13,360 nucleotides of DNA from Deltaproteobacteria bacterium (GCA_024277475.1 JAJRVC010000024.1:1-13360), one strand, 5' to 3'. Shown: positions 6,732-13,360, counted from the first letter of the stretch. Program-made: numbers and translations. The notes: generated by a model not told the origin, from the letters alone.

Positions 6732-8203
6732 CAAACCTCCTTATTGTCTGCCAGGTTGATGATTTTTTTCATCTCCTGAACTATGTTTTCGTCCAATGGC
6801 TCCGGTGCATGTGACTCCAGGATGCGATCTACCTCGGGGTCGAGCCGGTCATTGTAAGTTTTGCTGCCTGAATCCGACCAGGCTTCAAAGTTAGATCGAT
6901 CGATAATTGTCGGTCGGAACCATTCCTTCCAGTGATCATAGGTGTGATCATGGCTCAGGAATTCACCGCCCGGCCCCACTTCCTTGAGAATGTCCAGCGC
7001 CAGGGTTTCATCGGTCACTTGAATACCTTTACCGATCTGCTGGATCATTCCGATGATTTCGTCACCCATGACCAGACTCGAAAGAGATCCGGTCAGACCG
7101 CCATCGAGGCCGCCGATCTGGTGGATCAGATTGGTGCCTGCCATCAGGTTGTTGTATATGCTCATCACGGATTCCGAGGCCGCCTGTTCGTCCACAATCT
7201 TGGCGTCGGTGCATCCGCCCGGTGAGGAACTCAACATCCCCAGCCATTTGTAAATTTCGGTCATTGCCGCCGAGGTCAGGTGAAGTTCGGGTGATCCGTA
7301 TGACAGGGTTTCTTTGTTTTGGGCCCTAACGGTTTGAATACCCCCCAGGAGTAACGGCATTCCGGGCTTTTTCAGGCTGCACAACACCACTGTAAACAGG
7401 GCATCCGCCAGTGTCTGGACGAGCACCCCGGCAATGGAGGCCGGCGCCGTCACTCCCAAAACCGAGCATGGCGTGAAGATGGCGGGTATTCCCTTTTGCG
7501 TGGCAAACAGGAGTTTATCCACAGTTTCGTTGTTGCTCATCAGCGGCGAATCCGATCGAATATAGGTTGCAAAGAGCGGGCTCAAACGAAATTCCTTCTC
7601 ACCGCCCCGTATTAGACAGGCCATCTCCCATTGATCCTGCAATCCCTCCGCATCGACACTGGTGATGACCAGGGGCTTGGTGCAGTTTTTGATCATGGCT
7701 AGAAACTGATGCCGATCATATGTTTGGGCATTGGGTACGTCCGACACCAGTCCGTGGGACATACAGAAATCAAACCTGGGCAGGTAATCCACGATTTTGG
7801 CTGCAGCTTCGACGTCTGCAAAGGTAGACTTTCGACGTTCCCCGGATTTGCGGTCATACACGAAGCGGGCATCTGCACCACTTCCGAAAGCGACCTCGTT
7901 TTTTTGTAGTTTAATCGAACGATTGCCGTTTCTGCCGGTTAAATTGGATTTGGAAGGACAACTGCTTAGGGCCTGCTCTACCATGGCGGTCGGAATCCGT
8001 ACCCGATGAGTCTCACTCACCACGGCATCACTGTTGGTGAACAGTTTCAGGGCCTCTTCATGAAATATCCGGGCCCCGGAAATTTCCAGAACGTCAAGGG
8101 CCGCAAAATAAATACGTTGAATCTGATCTCCGGTAAGAATCCGGAACATGGTTGTCCCGTAGGCCTGTTGGTTCATTTTAATCAACATTGTTTTTTCTAA
8201 CAT
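6731..8203 (-). CDS. MttB-family (trimethylamine methyltransferase family) corrinoid methyltransferase 3, non-pyrrolysine
   Basis: The 490-residue protein is full length for the family. Landmarks are LDVLEISGARIFHEEA near residue 40, TYIRSDSPLMSN where siblings have the GEPISPL-type segment, LSYGSPELHLTSA, the glycine-rich GGCTDAKIVDEQAASES near residue 330, LIHQIGGLDGGLTGS, and VTDETLALDILKEVGPGG. It has no amber codon and ends in TGA, so it is a non-pyrrolysine MttB homologue. Replacement of the EPISPL segment by RSDSPL sets it apart from genes 1 and 2 and may reflect another substrate; this is inference. The start at 8203 has a GAGGAG ribosome binding site 8 nt away that overlaps the 3' end of the rpiR gene. 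Only 12 nt separate the two genes, so it is the first structural gene of the rpiR operon. No corrinoid-protein gene is adjacent, although such genes often are. Confidence 0.93.
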   Translation of the reverse strand: MLEKTMLIKMNQQAYGTTMFRILTGDQIQRIYFAALDVLEISGARIFHEEALKLFTNSDAVVSETHRVRIPTAMVEQALSSCPSKSNLTGRNGNRSIKLQKNEVAFGSGADARFVYDRKSGERRKSTFADVEAAAKIVDYLPRFDFCMSHGLVSDVPNAQTYDRHQFLAMIKNCTKPLVITSVDAEGLQDQWEMACLIRGGEKEFRLSPLFATYIRSDSPLMSNNETVDKLLFATQKGIPAIFTPCSVLGVTAPASIAGVLVQTLADALFTVVLCSLKKPGMPLLLGGIQTVRAQNKETLSYGSPELHLTSAAMTEIYKWLGMLSSSPGGCTDAKIVDEQAASESVMSIYNNLMAGTNLIHQIGGLDGGLTGSLSSLVMGDEIIGMIQQIGKGIQVTDETLALDILKEVGPGGEFLSHDHTYDHWKEWFRPTIIDRSNFEAWSDSGSKTYNDRLDPEVDRILESHAPEPLDENIVQEMKKIINLADNKEV

Positions 8204-8215
8204 GGGTTGTTCTCC

Positions 8216-9097
8216 TCATTCTTCTCTGTTCAGATTAAACAGAACATCGTTTTCCAGATAAGCCTGTTCCAGTTTTTCCTGATGTTGTTTCAGCCGACCA
8301 CCGTTCCGGCTTGCCAATTCCAGAACGAGGTAATTGATGATGCAGGAAATCGTTGTCGGATTTCCAATAAATGGAATGTTTCTGGAAGGTGCAATCAGCG
8401 ACAGATGGGCGAAATGTGTTAGTGGACACAAAGAGCTGTCTGCAATAACGATAAGGGTCTGCCCGAGTCGGCGAACCATTTTACCCAGTCGGATAAGTTC
8501 ATTGGGATATCGCGTTGTTGCGATGATGATCACAAGGGTTTCAGGTGTGGCAATGGTCAGCCAGTCGATCGACGTGCTGTCGCTCCCCTTTAGTATACGG
8601 ACCTCCGGGCGAATCTTGGTCAGGGACCAACCCAGGTAGTATGCAAAAGTGTAGGACAGACGGGAGCCGATGACGTAGACGGAATGACTTTTTTCAATAA
8701 AATCTACAACACGGTTCAGAACATTCAGGTCAACGGTTTCAAAAAAGTGTTTGAGATTGTCCATCTCTTCAAACACTACGCGCCTGAGGCGATCGGTTCC
8801 CGGTCCCTGCATGTCCGACAAGTCCGTTCGATCCAGCAGCGTCAGTTCCGTATCCACAAAATCTCTTAAAGCCTGTTGAAATGCTCCATAGCCTTTGTAG
8901 CCTAACCGGCTTACAAAACGAACCACGGTGGCTTCACTGACACGGCATGTCTCAGCCAATTCCTTTGTGGTCATGAAAACCGCTTTGCGGGGATTTTTGA
9001 GAATATAGTTTCCCAGGATTCGGGCCTTCGGTGTCAATGACGGGTATTGCCCGACGATTCCTTTCATTACCGGATGCGATGGTAGATCGTTAATCAT
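8216..9097 (-). CDS. RpiR/MurR-family transcriptional regulator with SIS domain
   Basis: The 293-residue cytoplasmic regulator has the standard two-domain layout. The N-terminal RpiR-type helix-turn-helix spans residues about 10-80, with TTKELAETCRVSEATVVRFVSRLGYKGY-like spacing across 43-70. The C-terminal SIS domain (about 125-265) includes VYVIGSRLS at 140-148 and LVIIIATTR as the usual nucleotide/sugar-isomerase-like fold. SIS domains normally bind phosphosugars, but RpiR-type regulators are also found with amine and amino-acid catabolic genes, so the ligand here is open. It leads the leftward operon with MttB-family genes 3 and 2 and is divergent from the sarcosine oxidase-like operon, so it probably controls both. 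Its ribosome binding site is weak (AAAGG about 9 nt upstream) and lies inside a dispersed repeat. Confidence 0.94.
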   Translation of the reverse strand: MINDLPSHPVMKGIVGQYPSLTPKARILGNYILKNPRKAVFMTTKELAETCRVSEATVVRFVSRLGYKGYGAFQQALRDFVDTELTLLDRTDLSDMQGPGTDRLRRVVFEEMDNLKHFFETVDLNVLNRVVDFIEKSHSVYVIGSRLSYTFAYYLGWSLTKIRPEVRILKGSDSTSIDWLTIATPETLVIIIATTRYPNELIRLGKMVRRLGQTLIVIADSSLCPLTHFAHLSLIAPSRNIPFIGNPTTISCIINYLVLELASRNGGRLKQHQEKLEQAYLENDVLFNLNREE

Positions 9098-9101
9098 GTT
9101 T

Positions 9102-9118
9102 TTGTGCCTTTGTGTCTG
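9102..9118 (-). repeat. dispersed repeat segment in the rpiR leader
   Basis: The reverse complement of this segment, AGACACAAAGGCACAAA, matches 5139-5155 at 15 of 17 positions. It sits immediately before the rpiR start codon and supplies its weak AAAGG ribosome binding site. Similarity of two intergenic segments in this AG-rich, low-complexity style suggests a dispersed family, but the short length leaves room for chance. Confidence 0.4.
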
Positions 9119-9263
9119 AACTTTTATAATGAAAGGATTCTAATCAAATGTAAGAAAATATAGCAAAACAGCACTGCATAATCATCATAGAGGGGTATGG
9201 TTCAAGCCGAAATCCCAAACTGAACGTAAAGTCTATTTTACCTCAATACCGACTGAACTTATA

Positions 9264-9294
9264 GATATATCAATTATAATTTTCAATTTGTCAA
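9264..9294 (-). promoter_or_regulatory. candidate promoter of the leftward rpiR-methyltransferase operon
   Basis: A perfect TTGACA on the minus strand (9294-9289) is followed by a very AT-rich stretch in which TATATC (9269-9264) at 19 nt, or GATATA (9271-9266) at 17 nt, could be the -10. The leader to the rpiR start would be about 165 nt. Confidence 0.4.
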
Positions 9295-9306
9295 CCTGTT
9301 TTGGAA

Positions 9307-9352
9307 TGAATCATTTCATTTATTGATTTTTTTCTTGACATGATTTATTTCA
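9307..9352. promoter_or_regulatory. candidate operator pair for the RpiR-type regulator
   Basis: TGAATCATTTCA (9307-9318) and TGATTTATTTCA (9341-9352) agree at 10 of 12 positions and are 34 bp apart, about three helical turns. Each is an imperfect dyad of the TGAAAT/ATTTCA kind. AATGA-A-TCATT (9305-9315) is a perfect odd palindrome overlapping the first box. The first box lies between the two divergent -35 elements and the second within the spacer of the rightward promoter, good places for repression of both operons. Confidence 0.4.
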
Positions 9353-9362
9353 CTGTCATAAG
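9335..9362 (+). promoter_or_regulatory. candidate promoter of the rightward sarcosine oxidase-like operon
   Basis: A perfect TTGACA (9335-9340) is followed after 16 nt by CATAAG (9357-9362, 4 of 6 to TATAAT). Transcription would start near 9369, giving a leader of about 90 nt to the ATG at 9457. Confidence 0.45.
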
Positions 9363-9456
9363 TACTGATATCGTTAAATGGCCAAGTGCTGACTATTTGA
9401 ATAGATAAGTGACTATAAATATTAAATTATCTGGAATCCTACAAAAGGGGAGAGCT

Positions 9457-10680
9457 ATGTTTGGCAAATACAAACCCTTGTGGGGCAAAAGCCCCCGACT
9501 CAAGTCCAGCTATGATGCGGTGATCATCGGTGGGGGGCTTCATGGTCTGGCCACCGCTTATTTCCTGGCCCGGGATCATGGCATTACCGATGTGGCGGTT
9601 CTCGAAAAACGTTTTATCGGTTTCGGGGGCGCGGGGCGGAATACGGCAATTGTGCGCGCTAACCAGCGAACCCAGGAAAATGTTCCGCTTTACAAGGAAG
9701 CCCTTGAGCTCTGGCCCATACTGACAAAAGAGCTGGACTACAACCTGATGTTTTTTAATTGCGGAAACCTGAATTTGATGCACAGTGAGGCGGCCATGAA
9801 TGTGGCTCGTATGAACATTGCGACGGCACAGTTTCACGGAGTTGAGAGTCATTTGATCGATGCCAAGCAGTGCCGGGAAATGATGCCTGCGCTGAACATA
9901 TCAGAGGACATCACCTATCCGATTTTTGGTGCCATGTATCATCCGCCGGGCGGAATTTTGCGCCACGATGCGGTGGTTTGGGGTTTGGCAAAAGGTGCTT
10001 CGAAGCGCGGAGTGGATATACATCAGCAGACCACGGTTACAGGCGTTAGCGTTGAAAACGCTAAAATAGTCTCTGTAAATACGGATCGGGGGAAAATTTA
10101 TACCCCGCGGGTTTTGTTGTCGGCCGGTGGTTATTCGGCTGCTATTTCCTATGAAATGCTGGGTATCAAACTACCCATCAGCGTTTTAACCATCCAGGCC
10201 ATGGTGACACAGCCGCTGAAACCGATCTTAAATCATGTGATTTCATCCGGTGCGTATCACGCCTATGCCAACCAGACCCTGAAGGGTGAAATCGCTACCG
10301 GCGCTCACATGGATCCCTGGCCCAATTACACGACCCAAACTACGGCCTATTACATCAAACATCAGGCGCAAGCGCTGGCGGAGATGTTGCCGTGCTTAAG
10401 AGGGGTTAAATTCATGCGTCACTGGGCCGGCCTGGCTGACATGACACCCGACATGGCGCCGATCATGGATGGTAATGATCGGATTGAAGGTTATTACATG
10501 AACTGCGGCTGGGGGTATTTCGGTTTCAAATCCTGTGCCGCCACCGGAAAATATATGGCCGAATATATGGCAAGCGGGAATTGTCCCGATATGCTGAAAC
10601 CTTTTCATCTCAGGCGTTTTGAACAGCACCGGTTGATGGGTGAAACTGCAGCACTGATGAATTATAGTCCGGACAACTAA
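9457..10680 (+). CDS. soxB: sarcosine oxidase beta subunit-like FAD-dependent oxidoreductase
   Basis: The 407-residue protein matches the beta subunit of heterotetrameric sarcosine oxidase (about 400 residues), which oxidises N-methyl amines and holds FAD plus covalent FMN. The dinucleotide-binding GGGLHG lies at residues 25-30 within a beta-alpha-beta fold ending in E50. GRNTAIVRANQ at 60-70 is a family motif. His170 in RHDAV corresponds to the likely covalent FMN attachment site. The C-terminal half has TPDMAPIM and the NCGWGYFGFK flavin-binding stretch. The start is set at ATG 9457, preceded by GGGGAG at 9447-9452; a GTG 48 nt upstream has no ribosome binding site. In a presumably anaerobic host it more likely acts as a dehydrogenase on sarcosine, dimethylglycine or a similar amine than as an oxygen-using oxidase. 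It opens the operon that diverges from rpiR, and 294 bp of repeats separate it from the delta gene. It is unrelated to thiosulfate-oxidising SoxB. Confidence 0.92.
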   Translation: MFGKYKPLWGKSPRLKSSYDAVIIGGGLHGLATAYFLARDHGITDVAVLEKRFIGFGGAGRNTAIVRANQRTQENVPLYKEALELWPILTKELDYNLMFFNCGNLNLMHSEAAMNVARMNIATAQFHGVESHLIDAKQCREMMPALNISEDITYPIFGAMYHPPGGILRHDAVVWGLAKGASKRGVDIHQQTTVTGVSVENAKIVSVNTDRGKIYTPRVLLSAGGYSAAISYEMLGIKLPISVLTIQAMVTQPLKPILNHVISSGAYHAYANQTLKGEIATGAHMDPWPNYTTQTTAYYIKHQAQALAEMLPCLRGVKFMRHWAGLADMTPDMAPIMDGNDRIEGYYMNCGWGYFGFKSCAATGKYMAEYMASGNCPDMLKPFHLRRFEQHRLMGETAALMNYSPDN

Positions 10681-10726
10681 GCGAATGACAAATGACGATT
10701 GAATATTGACTATTTGGGGGAGTCGC

Positions 10727-10759
10727 TCTCCGAGGCGTAGGCGCTACAACCCCTACGAG
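10727..10759 (-). repeat. dispersed palindromic repeat, copy B
   Basis: The reverse complement matches 2919-2949 at 26 of 31 aligned bases with one 2-base gap, including TGTAGCGCC. Within it CGTAGG (10736-10741) pairs with CCTACG (10752-10757) across a 10-nt loop. Confidence 0.6.
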
Positions 10760-10828
10760 CCGGATGCTTCGCTCCGTCCAGTTTAATTAAAATAGATATA
10801 ATTCCTTAAATATGCATTCTTCAATTTT

Positions 10829-10952
10829 CAATATTGACAATCCCGTAAAAAGTCAGAATTCTCAAATTTAAATCTTATAACCGATTGAAATTATTAAGTG
10901 TAAAATTCGAAAATTGGCTCTTTTCGGACTTTTTACGAGTCCATCAATATTC
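10829..10952. repeat. 124-bp element with 30-bp inverted ends (MITE-like)
   Basis: The left arm 10829-10858 and the right arm 10923-10952 are inverted copies with 23 of 30 positions matching and no gaps. They include a perfect 11-bp core, CGTAAAAAGTC at 10844-10854 against GACTTTTTACG at 10927-10937. The interior is AT-rich and non-coding. This could be a miniature inverted-repeat element or a long mRNA stem upstream of the delta gene. No clear target-site duplication was recognised. Confidence 0.5.
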
Positions 10953-10974
10953 AATTTAAAAAAGGAGAACACCC

Positions 10975-11232
10975 ATGGCATTCACCATTACCTGCCCTAT
11001 TTGCGGCAAACGAAACGGTTATGAGTTCCGCTATGGCGGAGTTGAAAAAGGGCCAAGGCCAGACGAAGAGGGACTTACCCCCGCAAATTGGTGTGACTAC
11101 GTGCACATGAATGAATGTATAGCCGGTATCCAGAAGGAATGGTGGTTTCACCGGGATGGGTGCGGCGCCTGGTTCACCATTCACCGGGATACAACAGCCA
11201 ACCTTGAAGTGGAAAAACCGGAGGTAAATTAA
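10975..11232 (+). CDS. soxD: sarcosine oxidase delta subunit-like zinc protein
   Basis: The 85-residue protein has the size and motif order of the delta subunit of heterotetrameric sarcosine oxidase. This is the small structural subunit that binds zinc and helps assemble the alpha-beta complex. The putative zinc ligands C7, C10 (CPICG), H59 and C63 (FHRDGCGAW) are all present at the family spacing. Other conserved pieces are EFRYGG at 17-22, RP at 28-29, the WCDYVHMNE region, EWWFH at 55-59, and the terminal RDT. AAGGAG stands 7 nt before the ATG. Its TAA stop overlaps the ATG of the alpha gene (TAATG), so the two are translationally coupled. Extra Cys40 and Cys48 are present and their role is unknown. 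Function without alpha and beta is not expected. Confidence 0.93.
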   Translation: MAFTITCPICGKRNGYEFRYGGVEKGPRPDEEGLTPANWCDYVHMNECIAGIQKEWWFHRDGCGAWFTIHRDTTANLEVEKPEVN

Positions 11233-13360
11233 TGAACAGGCTAAGCCAATTGCCGACTTTGCGAATTAATCCCACGCAGAAAATATCTTTGAATTATGAC
11301 GGCAAAACCTGCCTGGGGGTGACTGGCGATACGGTCGCAACCGCCCTATATGCCAGTGGTGTCCGTATATTTTCCCGTAGCCTAAAATATCACCGTCCCC
11401 GGGGACTTTACAGTCTGGACGGCGAATGCAGCAATACCTGCATGCAGGTAAACGGCATCCCCAATGTTCGTACTGAAAATACGCTTCTTAAAAATGGAAT
11501 GACGGTAAAAGCCCAGAATGTAAAAGGAACGCCTGAAAAAGATATCATGGGATTCATGGACAGGCTTGATTGGGCCATGCCCGCCGGGTTTTACTATCGT
11601 ATGATGCACAAGCCGGCCAAAATATGGCCGATTGCCCTGAAGCAGGTACGCAAGGCCGCCGGGCTTGGAAAAATTTCTCCTGAATTTCAGATGAAGGGAA
11701 AATATGATGAGATCTATCCTAAAGCGGATGTTTGTGTGATCGGCGGCGGACCTGCGGGTATGTCTGCGGCTCTGGCTGCGGGAGAGAGAGGGCTGCGTGT
11801 CATCCTGCTGGAATCCCGCCCGTGGTTGGGAGGGTTTTTTGACTATCGCCCGGCTGAATATGATAACAGCATCCATCTGTTTGAAAGATCCCGGGAGTTG
11901 TCGGAACGGGTAGAGCAGGCCCCCAACGTTCGTGTTTTTACCCACACCGCCGTGGTCGGTACTTATAACAACAACCTTATCACTGCTTTCCAGGTGGGAG
12001 GAGATTCAGATTTTTTCGATGAACGCTATGTCGAAATTCGCGCGCAAAGTGTTGTGGTAGCTACAGGGTGTATCGAACGTCCCTTGCTCTTTGAAAATAA
12101 CGAGCGCCCCGGTGTTATGCAGATTGGCTGCGCACACCGGTTGGCGCGAACTTATGGCCTGCTTCCCGGTGAAAATGCAGTCTTCAGCATCGCCCATGAT
12201 CTCGGAATAGAAGCGGCATTGGATCTTTCAGATTTAGGCCTTAAAATATTACAGGTTGTCGACATTCGGGAAGACGGGCAAGATCCCGCCTTGGTGGCAG
12301 GACTTGCTGTGAAGAAAATACCGTTTTTACGCGGATGGGTTGCGAATTCGGCTCATGGAGACACCCGCGTAAACAAAGTGACCATGAGCACCATCCAGGG
12401 AACCCACCGGCGGGATGTCGATTGTGATCTTCTGGTGGCGTCGGCCGGGATGACACCGGTCAGCGGTCCTCTCTCCCTGGCCCAGGCGGAACTTGCATAT
12501 GACAACCATACGGGTTTCTTTTTACCTTCAAAATTGCCGGATAAAATGCATGCTGCCGACCGTTTGCTGGGTTTAGACGATCCCCTGTCCATTGAGGCAT
12601 CGGGACATCTGGCAGGACTCATGGCGTCGGCAGATTGTGATGCTGATGTTGAGGCAGATTTGAAACCGGCCCGGGAGCGACTCAATGATTTACCCGGCTC
12701 GGTTCGGGGATGCAAATTGGTCCAGGCCCCCATTAAAGGGCGCAAAACCTTTATTTGTTTCGATGAAGACACAACGCTGAAAAATGTGTCTCAGGCCCTG
12801 GAGATGGGTTTTGATGCCACGGAATTAATTAAGCGTTTTACAGCAGCCGGAACAGGGCCCGGCCAAGGTGGAATCCCTGGACATAACCTGCCATTATTTG
12901 TGGCGCAATTTCACGGGGGAGGAAATGGCAGTGGCCTGGCCAAGCCGACGACGGTTCGTGCACCCATGGTTCCTACTTTTATCGCAACCTATGCCGGGGC
13001 AAACCACGATATGTATAAATGCACGCCGCTGCACGATTCCCAGATTAAAGCCGGCGGCGTTATGCGCCGCGTCGGTGTCTGGAAACGGGCACGGTATTTT
13101 TCCCAGGACTTCAGCTGCCGTGAAGAAATTGAAAATGTACGCAACAACGTCGGCATGCTGGATGCATCCACTCTGGGTAAATTTAAAATCTGGGGACCGG
13201 ATGCCTTGAAGGCGCTGCAGCGGGTTTATGCCGGCGATATGTCTAAAATCTCCGAAGGCAAGATCAAATACGCGGCTATGTGCAATGAAGACGGCTGTAT
13301 CATCGATGACGGTGTACTCGTGAAACGCGGGGAAAATGAGTATTATTTTACCACCTCTAC
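11232..13360 (+). CDS. soxA: sarcosine oxidase alpha subunit-like protein, cut by the window end
   Basis: The frame is open from ATG 11232 to the window end: 709 codons of an expected 950-1000. GGAGG at 11220-11224 lies 7 nt upstream. Domains in order: an N-terminal ferredoxin-like Fer2_4 fold (about 10-95, with GDTVATALYASGV and SLKYHRPRG at 50-58); the FYYRMMHKPAKIW helix region (120-132); a Rossmann flavin/NAD domain with GGGPAG at 171-176, ending near residue 490; a KRFTAAGTGPGQGG segment near 533; and the start of the C-terminal aminomethyltransferase (GcvT-like, tetrahydrofolate-binding) domain from about 580, with WKRARYF near 616, NNVGMLDASTLGK and DDGVLVKR. The role is to bind NAD and tetrahydrofolate and convert the imine product to methylene-tetrahydrofolate. 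Cys66 and Cys70 in GECSNTC recall part of the iron-sulfur ligand set of related Fer2_4 proteins, but the set seems incomplete. The gamma subunit gene is expected downstream. Confidence 0.93.
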   Translation, partial: MNRLSQLPTLRINPTQKISLNYDGKTCLGVTGDTVATALYASGVRIFSRSLKYHRPRGLYSLDGECSNTCMQVNGIPNVRTENTLLKNGMTVKAQNVKGTPEKDIMGFMDRLDWAMPAGFYYRMMHKPAKIWPIALKQVRKAAGLGKISPEFQMKGKYDEIYPKADVCVIGGGPAGMSAALAAGERGLRVILLESRPWLGGFFDYRPAEYDNSIHLFERSRELSERVEQAPNVRVFTHTAVVGTYNNNLITAFQVGGDSDFFDERYVEIRAQSVVVATGCIERPLLFENNERPGVMQIGCAHRLARTYGLLPGENAVFSIAHDLGIEAALDLSDLGLKILQVVDIREDGQDPALVAGLAVKKIPFLRGWVANSAHGDTRVNKVTMSTIQGTHRRDVDCDLLVASAGMTPVSGPLSLAQAELAYDNHTGFFLPSKLPDKMHAADRLLGLDDPLSIEASGHLAGLMASADCDADVEADLKPARERLNDLPGSVRGCKLVQAPIKGRKTFICFDEDTTLKNVSQALEMGFDATELIKRFTAAGTGPGQGGIPGHNLPLFVAQFHGGGNGSGLAKPTTVRAPMVPTFIATYAGANHDMYKCTPLHDSQIKAGGVMRRVGVWKRARYFSQDFSCREEIENVRNNVGMLDASTLGKFKIWGPDALKALQRVYAGDMSKISEGKIKYAAMCNEDGCIIDDGVLVKRGENEYYFTTS

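Larger units (their letters stand above)
10681..10974. other. 294-bp repeat-filled gap inside the sarcosine oxidase-like operon
   Basis: No gene is visible. The gap is AT-rich and holds one dispersed repeat copy (10727-10759) and a 124-bp element with inverted ends (10829-10952), both listed separately. GAATATTGA, part of the inverted arms, also occurs at 10701-10709. These genes are usually packed tightly, so the gap probably grew by insertion of small repeats. Confidence 0.55.

Noticed and set aside
3547..8203. Pyrrolysine-containing MttB enzymes
   Set aside because: None of the three frames has an internal TAG, and they end in TAA or TGA, so there is no sign of amber read-through.
9409..9456. 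Upstream GTG start adding 16 residues to the beta subunit
   Set aside because: It has no ribosome binding site, the extra residues lie outside the family's N-terminus, and ATG 9457 is preceded by GGGGAG.
11382..11945. 187-residue leftward frame opposite the alpha-subunit gene
   Set aside because: It is antisense to well-supported conserved domains and has no recognisable motifs.
12868..13209. 113-residue frame overlapping the alpha-subunit gene
   Set aside because: The alpha-subunit frame is continuous and matches its family through this whole stretch; the other frame is a shadow and not evidence of a frameshift.

Overview
The window looks like part of a bacterial chromosome, most likely from an anaerobic Desulfobacterota (deltaproteobacterial) sulfate reducer or a close relative. 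I infer this from several things: clustered non-pyrrolysine MttB-family methyltransferases, moderate-GC genes separated by long AT-rich intergenic regions, and small dispersed palindromic repeats. No rRNA, tRNA, CRISPR array, transposase or prophage gene is visible.

Left part (1-3042). A long AT-rich stretch with no gene (1-632) is followed by two leftward genes: a two-component receiver fused to a GGDEF domain (666-1586) and a small site-2-type membrane metalloprotease of family M50 (1843-2478). Neither has an obvious link to the rest of the window. Between the protease and the next gene lies about 560 bp without a gene that carries a tight run of hairpins and one copy of a dispersed repeat.

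Middle part (3043-9097), all leftward. In transcription order: an RpiR/MurR-type regulator with a SIS domain, MttB-family methyltransferase 3, MttB-family methyltransferase 2 (stop and start overlap as TGATG), a 263-bp gap, MttB-family methyltransferase 1, and a MarR-family regulator. None of the three methyltransferase frames contains an internal amber codon, so all belong to the non-pyrrolysine branch. Characterised members of that branch demethylate quaternary amines such as glycine betaine, proline betaine and carnitine.

Right part (9457-13360), all rightward: genes for a heterotetrameric sarcosine oxidase-like complex in the order beta (FAD/FMN oxidoreductase), delta (small zinc protein) and alpha (cut by the window end at codon 709). 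A gamma subunit would be expected just beyond the edge. A 294-bp insert of inverted repeats separates beta from delta.

The rpiR-mttB-mttB operon and the sox-like operon diverge from one 359-bp control region. It has two TTGACA boxes back to back and two similar 12-bp boxes 34 bp apart, which are candidate operators. The simplest reading is one regulated pathway. The methyltransferases would take a methyl group from a quaternary amine to a corrinoid protein. The sarcosine oxidase-like complex would then oxidise the resulting N-methyl amine (dimethylglycine or sarcosine type) and load one-carbon units onto tetrahydrofolate. The substrate, the corrinoid protein, the methyl-corrinoid:tetrahydrofolate methyltransferase and the electron acceptor are not visible here, so the pathway remains an inference.
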